Assembly: GCA_026400835.1 (NCBI GenBank)
Contig: JAPLOA010000042.1
Coordinates: 1-64,000 of the forward strand
DNA: 64,000 nucleotides
Reading direction: 5' to 3'
Source of the DNA: Planctomycetales bacterium
Lineage (GTDB): Bacteria > Planctomycetota > Planctomycetia > Planctomycetales > Planctomycetaceae
Under the pieces are notes generated by a model, which worked only from the letters and a program-made list of their open reading frames with translations, was not told the origin of the DNA and did no database searches. Each line of letters starts with the position of its first letter. Positions within the stretch are counted from its first letter, which is position 1. This document shows, one piece after another, positions 18,420 through 27,127 of the stretch. The position numbers and the translations under genes were made by a program.

Positions 18420-18842
18420 TTGCTCCGCGAAACAATTCTCTTGTCTCAAGCGAATGCCGGGCGTCCTGTGTTTTTTCGCTTTGCCGCTGGATTGCTGCTC
18501 GTCGTGCTGGTTTCTATGGCCGGAGTCCGGCTGGAGAAACAAACGCTGCAAATGCGCCGTGACGTCAGCGTGCAGTACTATCAAACCGACCTTCTGCTCG
18601 AACTGCTTGTGCGATTGCGACTGGAGACTCAGCGGTTAACAGCGCCCGCTCAACTCGCCGCGACGATGGAAGAAGCCGCCAGCCCGAGCACTCAAAGGAC
18701 TCCCAATCCTGCCGCGAGACCTCGCGTGGAAACGACGATTCGTCCCGATTCAAACGACGACAAAGCCAAACTCCCGGCGCGTGATGAGCGACTTCCTCTG
18801 CTGCGTTTTCAGCATCCTTTCAACCCGGAAGGAATTGACTGA
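18420..18842 (+). CDS. FtsL-like small membrane protein
   Basis: 140 residues from a TTG; later TTG (18441) or GTG starts are possible, so the N-terminus is unsure. A single transmembrane helix at about 20-40 (FAAGLLLVVLVSMAGV) is followed by a heptad-like segment rich in Leu and Gln (YYQTDLLLELLVRLRLETQRL), then a Pro-rich tail. Small size, one helix, a coiled coil and position directly before ftsI are the features of FtsL, a division protein recognised by context more than by sequence. The stop overlaps the ATG of ftsI by one base (TGATG), indicating translational coupling. Confidence 0.6.
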   Translation: MLRETILLSQANAGRPVFFRFAAGLLLVVLVSMAGVRLEKQTLQMRRDVSVQYYQTDLLLELLVRLRLETQRLTAPAQLAATMEEAASPSTQRTPNPAARPRVETTIRPDSNDDKAKLPARDERLPLLRFQHPFNPEGID

Positions 18843-20785
18843 TGAGCGGAACCGACTTGCCCACTCACAAGAATGAGTCCACCGTCAACGCGAGTGTTGC
18901 AGAGACCGCTCTGGAGATTCCTGAGACGGAGATGAACGACGCAACATCGTCGGATTCGTTGGAGACCCATGCGACAGTTGCATCTCCGGGCGATCTCAAA
19001 TCCTGGCGATTCAGCCTGATCTCCGGCTTCGTATTTCTTGGCTGGGTCATTCTGCTGGCACGACTGGTGCAACTCCAGGGGGCTCAGCGGCAGTTGATGA
19101 ATGATCGCGTTGCGCGGCAGAGCATTTTCAGAGAAGTCATACCCGCGCGGCCCGGTGAGATTCTTGATCGCAATGGCCATGTGCTGGCGATGACAATTAC
19201 CTGCGATAGCTTGTATGTGGTCCCGGATGAAATCACCGAGCCGTGGGACTTTGCCTGGAAAGCCGGATCGATTCTGAATGTCAACACCGATGAACTTTAT
19301 CAACGACTGCTTGACAACAAGGACAAGCAGTTTCTCTGGATCAAGCGGCGAACCGATGATGCTACGGTGCAGGAGTTTCGCAAGCTTGGTCTGGCCAAAT
19401 CCACCTGGGGACTGCGACGCGAGTATCAGCGGAAGTATCCGCAGGGCGGTTTTGCATCTCATGTCCTGGGCATTCGCAACATCGACAACGAAGGCAAAGG
19501 CGGCCTTGAACAAAGCCTGAATACTCTCATCCGTGGCGTCGATGGAAACCGCGTGATGACACGGGACGCTCGCGGTATTGTCGTGGAGGTTGCTGCTGAA
19601 CAGTCTTCTTCACCCGATCACGGTCAGACTGTCGTGTCAACGATTGATCTGCTGATGCAGATCGAAACCGAACGCAATCTCGATGAGCTGATGGCAGACT
19701 GGAAACCGGTCGGTGCCTGTGCGATTGTGATGGAGCCCCATAGTGGCGATGTGCTGGCGATGGCCTCTCGCCCTGGCTTTGATCCAAACTCGCTGGTTCA
19801 GGTTCCCGAAGCGGCATGGAAGAACCTGGCGGTGTCGGCCGCATTTGAACCGGGCTCAACGTTCAAGCCGTTTATCGTTGGCTGGGCTCTGCAGGAGCAA
19901 CTGCTGCAGAGTGATGAGATGATCGATTGCAGCTTCGGAGCTTATCGGATGGGCCCGCGCATTCTGCATGATCACCATTCTTACGGTGAGCTGAGCGTTG
20001 AAGATGTGCTGGTCAAATCCAGTAACATCGGCATGGCAAAAATCGGCGAACGACTGGGACTGAAAGCCCTCTACGAGGCGACTCGCAGCTTCGGATTCGG
20101 CCGGCGGACAGGCATCGAATTGCCCGGCGAGATTCCCGGACTCCTGCATTCCTTTGATCGCTGGAATGTTTATTCGCTGGGTTCTATTCCGATGGGACAG
20201 GAGCTGGCCGTGACTCCGCTGCAACTCATCACCGCTCATGCCGCCCTGGCGAATGGTGGTCGACTTGTCAGGCCACGCCTGATTCGAGGAGCCTCGGAGG
20301 ATGACAGCATTGCTTCTCCCGCGAGTGCCGTGAATGCGGTGCGTCCGGCGGCTGATGTCGGGGCCGAACTGCTGGATGCTCAGGTCGCCCGCTGGCTTGT
20401 GCAGCAGCCGATGGTGCAGGTCATCGAACGAGGCACCGGGAAAACGGCCAGGATTCCTGGTCTGTCAATTTTTGGCAAGACCGGCACCGCGCAGAAGCTT
20501 GATCCGGAAACTGGAACCTATTCTGACAAGGCGTGGGTCTTGTCGTTTATCTGCGGGGCACCGGCGGAAGATCCTTCAGTGATTGTGCTGCTGATGGTTG
20601 ACGAGCCCACTGTTCCGGGAGTTCACTATGGTGGAACAGTCGCTGCTCCCACGGCCGCAAAGATCCTGCAGTTCGCTGAAGCCCGTGCGAAAACTCTGGA
20701 TCTGCAGAGACCTGCCGAGGAACAAACGTCGAAGGAGAGATCTCGGATGAGTCAGAAAGAATCGTCTGACAGCGGGCTTCGGTAG
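18842..20785 (+). CDS. ftsI: Class B penicillin-binding protein (FtsI/PBP2 type transpeptidase)
   Basis: 647 residues. A cytoplasmic N-terminus of about 55 residues precedes one transmembrane helix (FSLISGFVFLGWVILLARL), a dimerisation domain with RPGEILDRNGHVLA and the transpeptidase domain. All three catalytic boxes are present: STFK (Ser339, Lys342), SSN (393-395) and KTG (546-548). It crosslinks peptidoglycan during septation, which fits reports that planctomycetes have a thin peptidoglycan wall. The typical followers murE, mraY, murD, ftsW and murG are absent, so the division cluster stops here. Whether FtsI or an elongation PBP2 cannot be settled from sequence alone, but the gene order favours FtsI. 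Confidence 0.88.
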   Translation: MSGTDLPTHKNESTVNASVAETALEIPETEMNDATSSDSLETHATVASPGDLKSWRFSLISGFVFLGWVILLARLVQLQGAQRQLMNDRVARQSIFREVIPARPGEILDRNGHVLAMTITCDSLYVVPDEITEPWDFAWKAGSILNVNTDELYQRLLDNKDKQFLWIKRRTDDATVQEFRKLGLAKSTWGLRREYQRKYPQGGFASHVLGIRNIDNEGKGGLEQSLNTLIRGVDGNRVMTRDARGIVVEVAAEQSSSPDHGQTVVSTIDLLMQIETERNLDELMADWKPVGACAIVMEPHSGDVLAMASRPGFDPNSLVQVPEAAWKNLAVSAAFEPGSTFKPFIVGWALQEQLLQSDEMIDCSFGAYRMGPRILHDHHSYGELSVEDVLVKSSNIGMAKIGERLGLKALYEATRSFGFGRRTGIELPGEIPGLLHSFDRWNVYSLGSIPMGQELAVTPLQLITAHAALANGGRLVRPRLIRGASEDDSIASPASAVNAVRPAADVGAELLDAQVARWLVQQPMVQVIERGTGKTARIPGLSIFGKTGTAQKLDPETGTYSDKAWVLSFICGAPAEDPSVIVLLMVDEPTVPGVHYGGTVAAPTAAKILQFAEARAKTLDLQRPAEEQTSKERSRMSQKESSDSGLR

Positions 20786-21250
20786 GTCGACGCTGCTATC
20801 ATCAAGCTGTTGGTTTCGGAGTGCTGCCTTTCGCTCGAGGGTTGAGAAGTTGTTCCAATCGTAGGGTGGGACAAGTGAGCGTTAGCGAACGCCGGCCCAC
20901 TAATTTGAAGCCTTCTCAGGACCAGTCTCGAAATAAGTTCCCTAAATCACAACCCGAAGCGTGAGCGAGGGATTTTTGGGGGAAGAACTGTTCGAACGCG
21001 AAATCGCTACCCCTCACTGACGTGTCGGGGTGTGATTTCTCGCCGCAGTAAAAACGGCATGTTGTTTCGGGACTGCTTCTAAATGGCAGGCCGGCGCTTC
21101 GCTTGTTCCACGCGACCATGGAATTACAACCTTAAGAGTGAGTACCTGCAAACCTCCAGGAGAGCCTGAAATCGCATTACTCGTTCCGGCCTGTGAAACG
21201 CTTCCCAGCATTTCATTCCCCGAGCATCCAACCTCAAACTGGTCTCGTTC
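20786..21250. repeat. Gap with two repeat families (20861-20900 and 20946-21035)
   Basis: At 20861 GTAG is followed by GGTGGGACAAGTGAGC-GTTA-GCGAACGCCGGCCCAC, a nested hairpin unit. At 20946-21035 lies a copy of the other family: an AACCCGAAGCGTGAGCGAGGGA arm is followed about 45 bases later by its degenerate inverted counterpart CCCTCACTGACGTGTCGGGGT. The remaining sequence up to the permease start at 21251 shows no gene. Confidence 0.6.
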
Positions 21251-22588
21251 ATGTCACAACATCCAGCCCGAACTTACCGAGTCTCTCTTCGCGCTGCGAT
21301 GAAGAACTATGGCATGGTATTTGTTTTGTTGTTTCTGATGCTGGTGTTCAGCCTGCTGACAGTGAAGGAACAGCGAGCCACCGGACCTGACGCGGGCCGT
21401 CAATTGGCCGATCAGATCATGACGCAATATGGCTCGGGAGTATACGTCTTTATCGCAGTGCCGGCATCAGCAGATGACAACGCCTTTGCTGCAGCGATGG
21501 AAGAGTCGATAACAGCCGCCGGCGGAACAGTACTGGGCAGTGTCGTGGGGACTCCCGCCGATGCAAGGCAAAAGCTGGAACAGTTATTTGGCGAGGGAAC
21601 AAAAATTGACGTCGTCGCAGTCACCGGAGCCTCCGCCGAGTGGAAAATCTGGGCCCGTTTTTCTCAGTTGACTCCACAACAGTTTGCGGTTCCTCAGCCC
21701 GGACGCTGGCCCAGTTTTCTGACACGATCAAATTTAATTGGAGTCGCCAATCAGACTGCGATCTATGCGATCATCGCGATCGGCATGACCATGGTCATCA
21801 TTGGTGGTGGAATTGATCTGAGTGCAGGTTCGCTTGTTGCGCTGTCCTCCGTAACGGCCACAATTCTTCTTCGCGACTATGCTGGTGGAGTTTCTGCGAC
21901 GCCAGTCTCGGTGATTTTCGCCTGTCTTGCGGGAATACTGCTGACGGCGGCCGCAGGGTTCTTTAATGGACTGATGGTAACTCAGGCTTCTCTGCCTCCG
22001 TTTCTTGTGACACTGGCGATGATGCTGATGGCCAAAGGTCTGGCCATGCGACTGTCCAATTTCACTTCGATCAACGCGGTTCCGCCATCGTTTCGTTGGC
22101 TTGGAGGAGAGTCGACTGCCGGGCTGCCGAATCCCGTTCTGATCATGATCGTTCTGTACGGACTCGCGCATGTCATTATGCAGCGTTCTGTCTTCGGGCG
22201 AGTTCTCTACGCCATCGGAGGCAATGCGGAAGCCGCTCGACTGGCGGGAATACACGTGCGCAAGAACTTACTGCTCGTTTACACGATCAGTGGAGCACTG
22301 GCGGGGCTGGGTGGCATCATTCTGAGTTCTCGACTGAATGCCGGAGATCCCAAGTATGGCGACATGTTTGAGCTGAACGTGATCGCTGCGGTTGTCGTCG
22401 GCGGTACATCACTCATGGGAGGCGAAGGTCGGATGCTCGGCACTTTGATCGGCGCATTTATCATCGCCATCATTCGCAACGGCATGAACCTGATGAGCGT
22501 TGCACCATCGAATCAGCAAATTGTCCTCGGCGCCGTCCTGCTGCTGGCCGTCCTTGCCGATCGCCTCAAACGCCGCTCCGTTCGTTGA
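21251..22588 (+). CDS. Ribose-type ABC transporter permease with an extra extracytoplasmic domain
   Basis: 445 residues against roughly 320 for a normal RbsC-type permease. The first transmembrane helix (MVFVLLFLMLVFSLLTV) is separated from the rest by about 130 residues containing YVFIAVPASADDNAFAAAMEE, AAGGTVLGSVVG and DVVAVTGAS. These alternating strand/helix segments look like part of a sugar-binding protein lobe. The remainder is a normal BPD_transp_2 permease: AIGMTMVIIGGGIDLSAGS, FNGLMVTQASLPPFLVTLAMM, AIGGNAEAARLAGI and VVVGGTSLMGGEG. It forms the membrane channel for sugar or related import. No RbsA ATPase or RbsB binding protein is adjacent. Confidence 0.85.
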   Translation: MSQHPARTYRVSLRAAMKNYGMVFVLLFLMLVFSLLTVKEQRATGPDAGRQLADQIMTQYGSGVYVFIAVPASADDNAFAAAMEESITAAGGTVLGSVVGTPADARQKLEQLFGEGTKIDVVAVTGASAEWKIWARFSQLTPQQFAVPQPGRWPSFLTRSNLIGVANQTAIYAIIAIGMTMVIIGGGIDLSAGSLVALSSVTATILLRDYAGGVSATPVSVIFACLAGILLTAAAGFFNGLMVTQASLPPFLVTLAMMLMAKGLAMRLSNFTSINAVPPSFRWLGGESTAGLPNPVLIMIVLYGLAHVIMQRSVFGRVLYAIGGNAEAARLAGIHVRKNLLLVYTISGALAGLGGIILSSRLNAGDPKYGDMFELNVIAAVVVGGTSLMGGEGRMLGTLIGAFIIAIIRNGMNLMSVAPSNQQIVLGAVLLLAVLADRLKRRSVR

Positions 22589-22647
22589 ATGTCGCACTGA
22601 TTCGCGGCGAGCAGCGGCGGACAGTAACTTGGCGGCGACACCGTTAG

Positions 22648-22767
22648 CAGCCTGTTGATTTAATCTTAACCCGCTGCGTCAGCGAGGGATTGTTGTTGAA
22701 AACGCGGCAACAATTATCCCTCACTGACGTGTCGGGTTGTGACAACTCAGTAAATCAACAGCCTGTT
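22648..22767. repeat. Nested palindromic repeat (aacccg..cagcgaggga family)
   Basis: An outer inverted pair GTTGATTTA / TAAATCAAC (about 22655 and 22752) encloses an AACCCGCTGCGTCAGCGAGG arm (from 22669) and its inverted partner CCCTCACTGACGTGTCGGGTT (ending near 22739). It lies between the convergent permease and amidohydrolase genes and touches the stop of the latter, so it may serve both as a terminator. Confidence 0.6.
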
Positions 22768-23662
22768 AGACGTACTCCGGAAGAAACTTCTTCCAGTTTT
22801 CGTAGATGATGTTGTGGATGATCTCATCTGAGACGCGAGGAAAATTGGTGCCACGAACAACATCGTTCACTTTGTGTTGTCCGGCAATGACTTGAGCAGG
22901 CGTTGCTGAGGGAAAATCGGAGCCGAAAATCAGCTTGTGCTCGACCCCGTATTCGATAGCGGTCATAAACGCCTGATAGTGCCGCAGCGGTCGATAGTGC
23001 AGTGCAGAAATGTTCGTGTAGAGATTCGGATGCTTGCGAATCAGCACGACGCATTCCGTCTCCCACGGATGTCCCATATGAGCGATCACGATGCGAAGAT
23101 TCGGACACGCGATCGCGATGTCTTCCAGCAGAATTGGATTGGCATATTTCAGCGGACCGGGACGAACAAATGAGGTCCCCTGATGAATGTTGACCGGAAT
23201 GCCCAGTGACTCGGCCTTACGAAACAGAGGCAGATGCTTTGGATCCTGAGGATCCCAGTTCTGATAGATCGGCGAACACTTCAGGCCTCGCAGGCCCAAA
23301 GTATTCACGTAGTATTCAAGCTGCTCGATGCAGTCCGCGTCATTTGGGTTGACGGAGCACCAGCCGATGAAGCGATCGGAATGTTCTTTCACGAATTTCG
23401 CGATCAGTTCCTGGTCCGCATTGATTCCGCAGAACGGCGCTTTGATGCCGAAGACGATGACCTTGTCAGCTTCGGCTGTCGCCTGCAAAAGCTGCTCGGG
23501 CTTTGAATCGAACGCGTTCGCCTGTTGACTGTCGGTGCCGGCGAAATACACGTCCGAAGTGAGCTTCATTTTCGCTCGCTTGGCTTCCCAGGCGAACTCC
23601 ACGAATTCATCCGAAAGATGATCCGGGTACCACATCAGATTTGTGTGAGTATCAAACAACAT
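22766..23662 (-). CDS. Amidohydrolase family metal-dependent hydrolase
   Basis: 298 residues. It begins LFDTHTNLMWYP with a DxH metal motif (Asp4, His6), followed by LRGLKCSPIYQNW, PVNIHQG, IVIAHMGHPWETE and LIFGSDFPSATP, the ordered His/Asp metal ligands of the amidohydrolase-2 TIM barrel. Members decarboxylate or hydrolyse aromatic acids, lactones or sugars, and the substrate is not identifiable here. It is a single gene flanked by a repeat on one side and the autotransporter gene on the other. Confidence 0.83.
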   Translation of the reverse strand: MLFDTHTNLMWYPDHLSDEFVEFAWEAKRAKMKLTSDVYFAGTDSQQANAFDSKPEQLLQATAEADKVIVFGIKAPFCGINADQELIAKFVKEHSDRFIGWCSVNPNDADCIEQLEYYVNTLGLRGLKCSPIYQNWDPQDPKHLPLFRKAESLGIPVNIHQGTSFVRPGPLKYANPILLEDIAIACPNLRIVIAHMGHPWETECVVLIRKHPNLYTNISALHYRPLRHYQAFMTAIEYGVEHKLIFGSDFPSATPAQVIAGQHKVNDVVRGTNFPRVSDEIIHNIIYENWKKFLPEYV

Positions 23663-23764
23663 GCATCAGCTCCCAGAGAATGATTTCGCGTGGGAGGGGC
23701 ATGCTAACCGATGTCACAGATTCCTGAACAGCGATCGATGTGCTGAATGATTCCTGCGACAGCA

Positions 23765-26545
23765 TTAAAACTGATAAGTCAATCCGCCGCTGCCTGTATG
23801 GGCTGTCAGTCCACCGCCAGCCTGCAGATCGTAGTTCGAGAATAGCGACCAGTGATCCGTCAGTTCCACATTCACGCCAGTGCCGATGACAGCGAAATGG
23901 TGCCCGAGCCCATTTCCCGCGGCCACGAAGCTTCCACCGGCTGGAGCACCGATGATTGACGCATTCACGAGTCGATCGCTGTCCAGCAGTTCTGCAACCC
24001 AGCGGGCATGAACATACGGAGTCCACAGTCGTCCGCTGGAATCCTGCAGTTCGCTGAAGCTTAGACGAGCACCCAGATGTGTCCGCAGTGAATTGGCCTG
24101 CTGGCCGGCGACATTCAGTGCTCCCGGGCCACCGGTTTCGGAAAAGCTCTGCTGCGAGAATAACTGATACTGCAAAGCAACCAGGGGCTGGAGACGAACC
24201 ATGCTGCCATCCAGCGACAGCCCCGTCTCGGCATACGCGCCGATCTGATGAGCAACTGGCGATCCCTGCACGGTTCCGCCGGGCACCGTGCGAGTCATAT
24301 CGATGTCGCTGTAGCCGTAACTGGTTGATCCCAGCACATACAAGGGATCCATTTGACGCACACCATAGAGGCCGAAGTGGTGTGAATTCATGTTGCCGAA
24401 AGAACCATTGTCCTGACCAAAGCTGAGGAAAGAGTTACCGTTGGAAATACCAATAACCCCAGTCTCATCACTGCCCAGATCCAGCCCTGCAGCTACGCCA
24501 CCCTGGCGATAGTCGGAGCCAGCCGCGTTGCCATCTCCGCTGATCTGAGCACTTGTTCCGAATCCCTGCAGCCAGCCGCGGCGCTGAGAAGCCTGGTCGC
24601 GATCGCTGACCAGCCAGACGTCCTCGTCCGCGAGCTCAGCCGACGCGAATGATCCGCCAGTGGATGTCAGGAAGTTTCCGTTGTTTGTCAGACGATCCGT
24701 CACAGAATTCTGAAACTGAATTCCTGACTGAATGCCGATCGTTTGAGTTGTTCCGTATCCCTCACCGCTCAACTGCGAGAGACCTCGCTGCTGATCGGCG
24801 GTTGAAGCAGCGCCCAGATTGTTGATCATGGTCTGCAGATCTCCGGTGGCCGTGAGCGCGATTGTGTCGAGCGCTCCGCCAACGGCTTGCTGATTCCCGG
24901 TTACTCCGACATCGCGAAGGGCAAGAATTCGCTGAAGTTCAATCGTAATATCATTAATGTTGTAGATGGCATTAACGTCGAACAAAGACATGTTGTCAGT
25001 GACCGTGGTGAATGCTCCTGTTACTCCTCCGCCAGCCGAAAGAATCACATACTGCGTTCCGGTTGTGTAGGTGCCGGGAGCGGCAGTAACGTTCAATGTG
25101 CCAATCACTGCGGCAGGACCGACAACATTCAGATGGTCATTGTTTTTGCCCGGTACGACACCTCCGTCATTGATATCGATATCCAGCGTTCCAGTGGCGT
25201 TCTGAGCATAACCGTCGACAGTCAGTTCTCCGATGCCGTCAACACCGGGCTGGAGTAATCCGTCGTTCGTAATGCTGCCTGTGGTGCCGGTCCCGGACAG
25301 CAAGCCGGCTGCGCCAATTGTCACATCGCTGACAAGGCTTCCCTCAACTCGAATTTCGCCAACGTTAAGATTGGTCGGTCCGGTGTACGTGTTTGCTCCG
25401 GACATCACCAGCAGATTCGCGCCGGTTTTGGTCACAATGCCGGTGCCGCTGATGACTCCCGCGTACGCTCCGACTCCTTCCTGATCAAAAATCAGGGTGC
25501 CGTTGTTGACGATGTCGCCTTGAAGATTGTCCGTGTTACCCTGCAGAGTTCCCCCGGACACAGTTGTGCCGCCTGTGTGTGAGGTGGTGCCGCTCAGAAT
25601 CAGCAGACCATTTCCGGTCTTGTCGAATCCACCACCTTGCTCCACGGAACCGCTCATGGTGGCGGTGCCGGAGGCCACGTTGAAGATGACGCTATTCTGC
25701 AGGAGGACCTGATTGCCGATCGTGACGTCTTCCCCGAGATCCAAAGTCACCGCGCCCGGAAGTGTCAGTGTCCCCGTTCCCAGTGCGTTGTCACTTTCGA
25801 CTCGTACTGTTCCGTCGATCACATACACACCACCGCTAAACGTGTTGTTGCCCTTCAGGATCAAAGTGCTGACGTTGTCTTTCGTCAATCCCCATGGACC
25901 GCCGGTTTCGGAAATATCTCCGGCCAGCGTGGCCGTTGTGCCACTATCCGGGACGACAATCGTGGATGTGGCCAGATTGATGTCGTTACCAATGGTGATG
26001 CCGTCGGTGAACGTCAGGAAGGTCGAACCAAGGTTGTTGACGGTCAGTGTGCCGGAGCCGATTGCGTTATTGTGAGTCATTCGCAACTCCCCATTCTCCA
26101 GCAGCGTGCCGCCAGAGTATGAGTTATTGCCGCTCAGGATTATTGTGCCATCACCAGTCTTCGTGATCCCGCTGGTTCCGCTGAGTTGACCGCTGAATGT
26201 CTGAAACTCACCCGCCGTCGAAGAGTTAAACGTCATTCGCTGCTGCAGATCGATGTCATGCGTCATGACAAGGCCATTCACGTTCGCAGCATTGAGTTGC
26301 AGGGACTTCGTGAAGTTGATCGGGCCACCATTTGTGAGCGACAAGCCAGCCAGTCCGGCGGCGAACGTCCCTGTGTCGCCTGCTGGTGCGGCATCCAGAA
26401 TCGCCTGCCGAAAGGATCCAGCGCCGGCATCGTTGGTCGAATTAATGATGAAATCAGCGCCGCGGACTTGTGAGGACGCTCCGGTCATCAGTGTGCTTAA
26501 GGCCAACCAGCGAGCAAGTCGAACTCGAGTCCATTTGAGTACCAT
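23765..26545 (-). CDS. Autotransporter with beta-strand repeat passenger and C-terminal barrel
   Basis: 926 residues. A signal peptide is followed by a passenger built of repeats typed GxGxLxLxGxNxYxGGTxxxxGxLxV (for example ILSGNNSYSGGTLLENGELR, LVMSGANTYTGPTNLNVGEIR), the autotransporter-associated beta-strand repeats that form a right-handed beta-helix. The last 290 residues or so are an autotransporter barrel (GWLQGFGTSAQI, SHHFGLYGVRQ, SLRTHLGARLSF) ending in LTYQF with the terminal Phe used in outer-membrane insertion. The ribosome-binding site GAGGA lies nine bases upstream. This is a type V secreted surface protein, consistent with a true outer membrane. Passenger function unknown; no protease motif seen. 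Confidence 0.88.
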   Translation of the reverse strand: MVLKWTRVRLARWLALSTLMTGASSQVRGADFIINSTNDAGAGSFRQAILDAAPAGDTGTFAAGLAGLSLTNGGPINFTKSLQLNAANVNGLVMTHDIDLQQRMTFNSSTAGEFQTFSGQLSGTSGITKTGDGTIILSGNNSYSGGTLLENGELRMTHNNAIGSGTLTVNNLGSTFLTFTDGITIGNDINLATSTIVVPDSGTTATLAGDISETGGPWGLTKDNVSTLILKGNNTFSGGVYVIDGTVRVESDNALGTGTLTLPGAVTLDLGEDVTIGNQVLLQNSVIFNVASGTATMSGSVEQGGGFDKTGNGLLILSGTTSHTGGTTVSGGTLQGNTDNLQGDIVNNGTLIFDQEGVGAYAGVISGTGIVTKTGANLLVMSGANTYTGPTNLNVGEIRVEGSLVSDVTIGAAGLLSGTGTTGSITNDGLLQPGVDGIGELTVDGYAQNATGTLDIDINDGGVVPGKNNDHLNVVGPAAVIGTLNVTAAPGTYTTGTQYVILSAGGGVTGAFTTVTDNMSLFDVNAIYNINDITIELQRILALRDVGVTGNQQAVGGALDTIALTATGDLQTMINNLGAASTADQQRGLSQLSGEGYGTTQTIGIQSGIQFQNSVTDRLTNNGNFLTSTGGSFASAELADEDVWLVSDRDQASQRRGWLQGFGTSAQISGDGNAAGSDYRQGGVAAGLDLGSDETGVIGISNGNSFLSFGQDNGSFGNMNSHHFGLYGVRQMDPLYVLGSTSYGYSDIDMTRTVPGGTVQGSPVAHQIGAYAETGLSLDGSMVRLQPLVALQYQLFSQQSFSETGGPGALNVAGQQANSLRTHLGARLSFSELQDSSGRLWTPYVHARWVAELLDSDRLVNASIIGAPAGGSFVAAGNGLGHHFAVIGTGVNVELTDHWSLFSNYDLQAGGGLTAHTGSGGLTYQF

Positions 26546-26828
26546 GGTTCAGATCCTCAGCTTGGTCGCCATCCGGGCGCAATTACATTGCAGAAAACAT
26601 TAAAACGGTCATCGGCGGCCGCAACCCGCTGACTTCGGTCCAGTTTTGCGAGGGCCTGATGCCGCTGGGGTAGATCCCCCGTAAGAATTCACTTTGTACT
26701 CTTCCATAAGTCCATCCAGGTCTTTGTTGGATGTGGATTGGCAGTTTCTGCCGGATACCTCCGCGGGGCTATGATTCGAAAATGAGCGGAGAGTTATCGC
26801 AGTTGGATGATCAGTCCGCCGTGAGGGC

Positions 26829-27016
26829 GGGTGTAGTCGCGGATGCTTGTTAAAGTAGGTCTTTTCTGCCGGAAACGACTTTCGCCGCAAGGTGAACTAA
26901 GTCTGCAATTCGGTTAGGATTGCGACAGCATTTATCAGTCCCGTTGCACAAAGATCGCGGCACGCCGCGAAGTCCTCCTCGGCAAGGAGGACCTACCGAG
27001 ATCCGCGACTGTACCC
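26829..27016. repeat. REPIN-like element, copy B (subtype 1)
   Basis: Ends are GGGTGTAGTCGCGG on the left and its complement CGCGACTGTACCC on the right. Both heads are canonical: GTAG at 26854 and CTAC at 26992-26995. Left hairpins are a GTCTTTTC..GGAAACGAC stem and TTCGCC-GCAA-GGTGAA; right hairpins are TCGCGG-CACG-CCGCGA and GTCCTCCT..AGGAGGAC. The interior (GTCTGCAATT..TATCAGTCCCGTTGCACAAAG) matches copies A and D. The rest of the 26546-27127 gap holds no firm gene. Confidence 0.82.
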
Positions 27017-27043
27017 GCGAGGGCGCCCCGGCGCGTTCCTCGA

Positions 27044-27073
27044 TTGACCTTTGTTTGGGGCGACTTCTATACT
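27044..27073 (+). promoter_or_regulatory. Sigma-70-type promoter
   Basis: TTGACC at 27044-27049 and TATACT at 27068-27073 are separated by 18 bases; each hexamer matches the consensus at five of six positions. Transcription would start near 27080, about 50 bases before the ATG at 27128, giving a promoter for the YfgM-like and rluD-like gene pair. Confidence 0.55.
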
Positions 27074-27127
27074 TCGCGTCTTGTATGGATGAAGATTTGA
27101 GGGTTTCAGCAGGAAAGTATCCCGACG

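Noticed and set aside
26609-26890. A 93-codon frame on the - strand upstream of the autotransporter
   Set aside because: Its first part is translated from REPIN-like copy B, and only the last 30 residues or so (MEEYKVNSYGGSTPAASGP..) look protein-like. Without a homologue I cannot support it.
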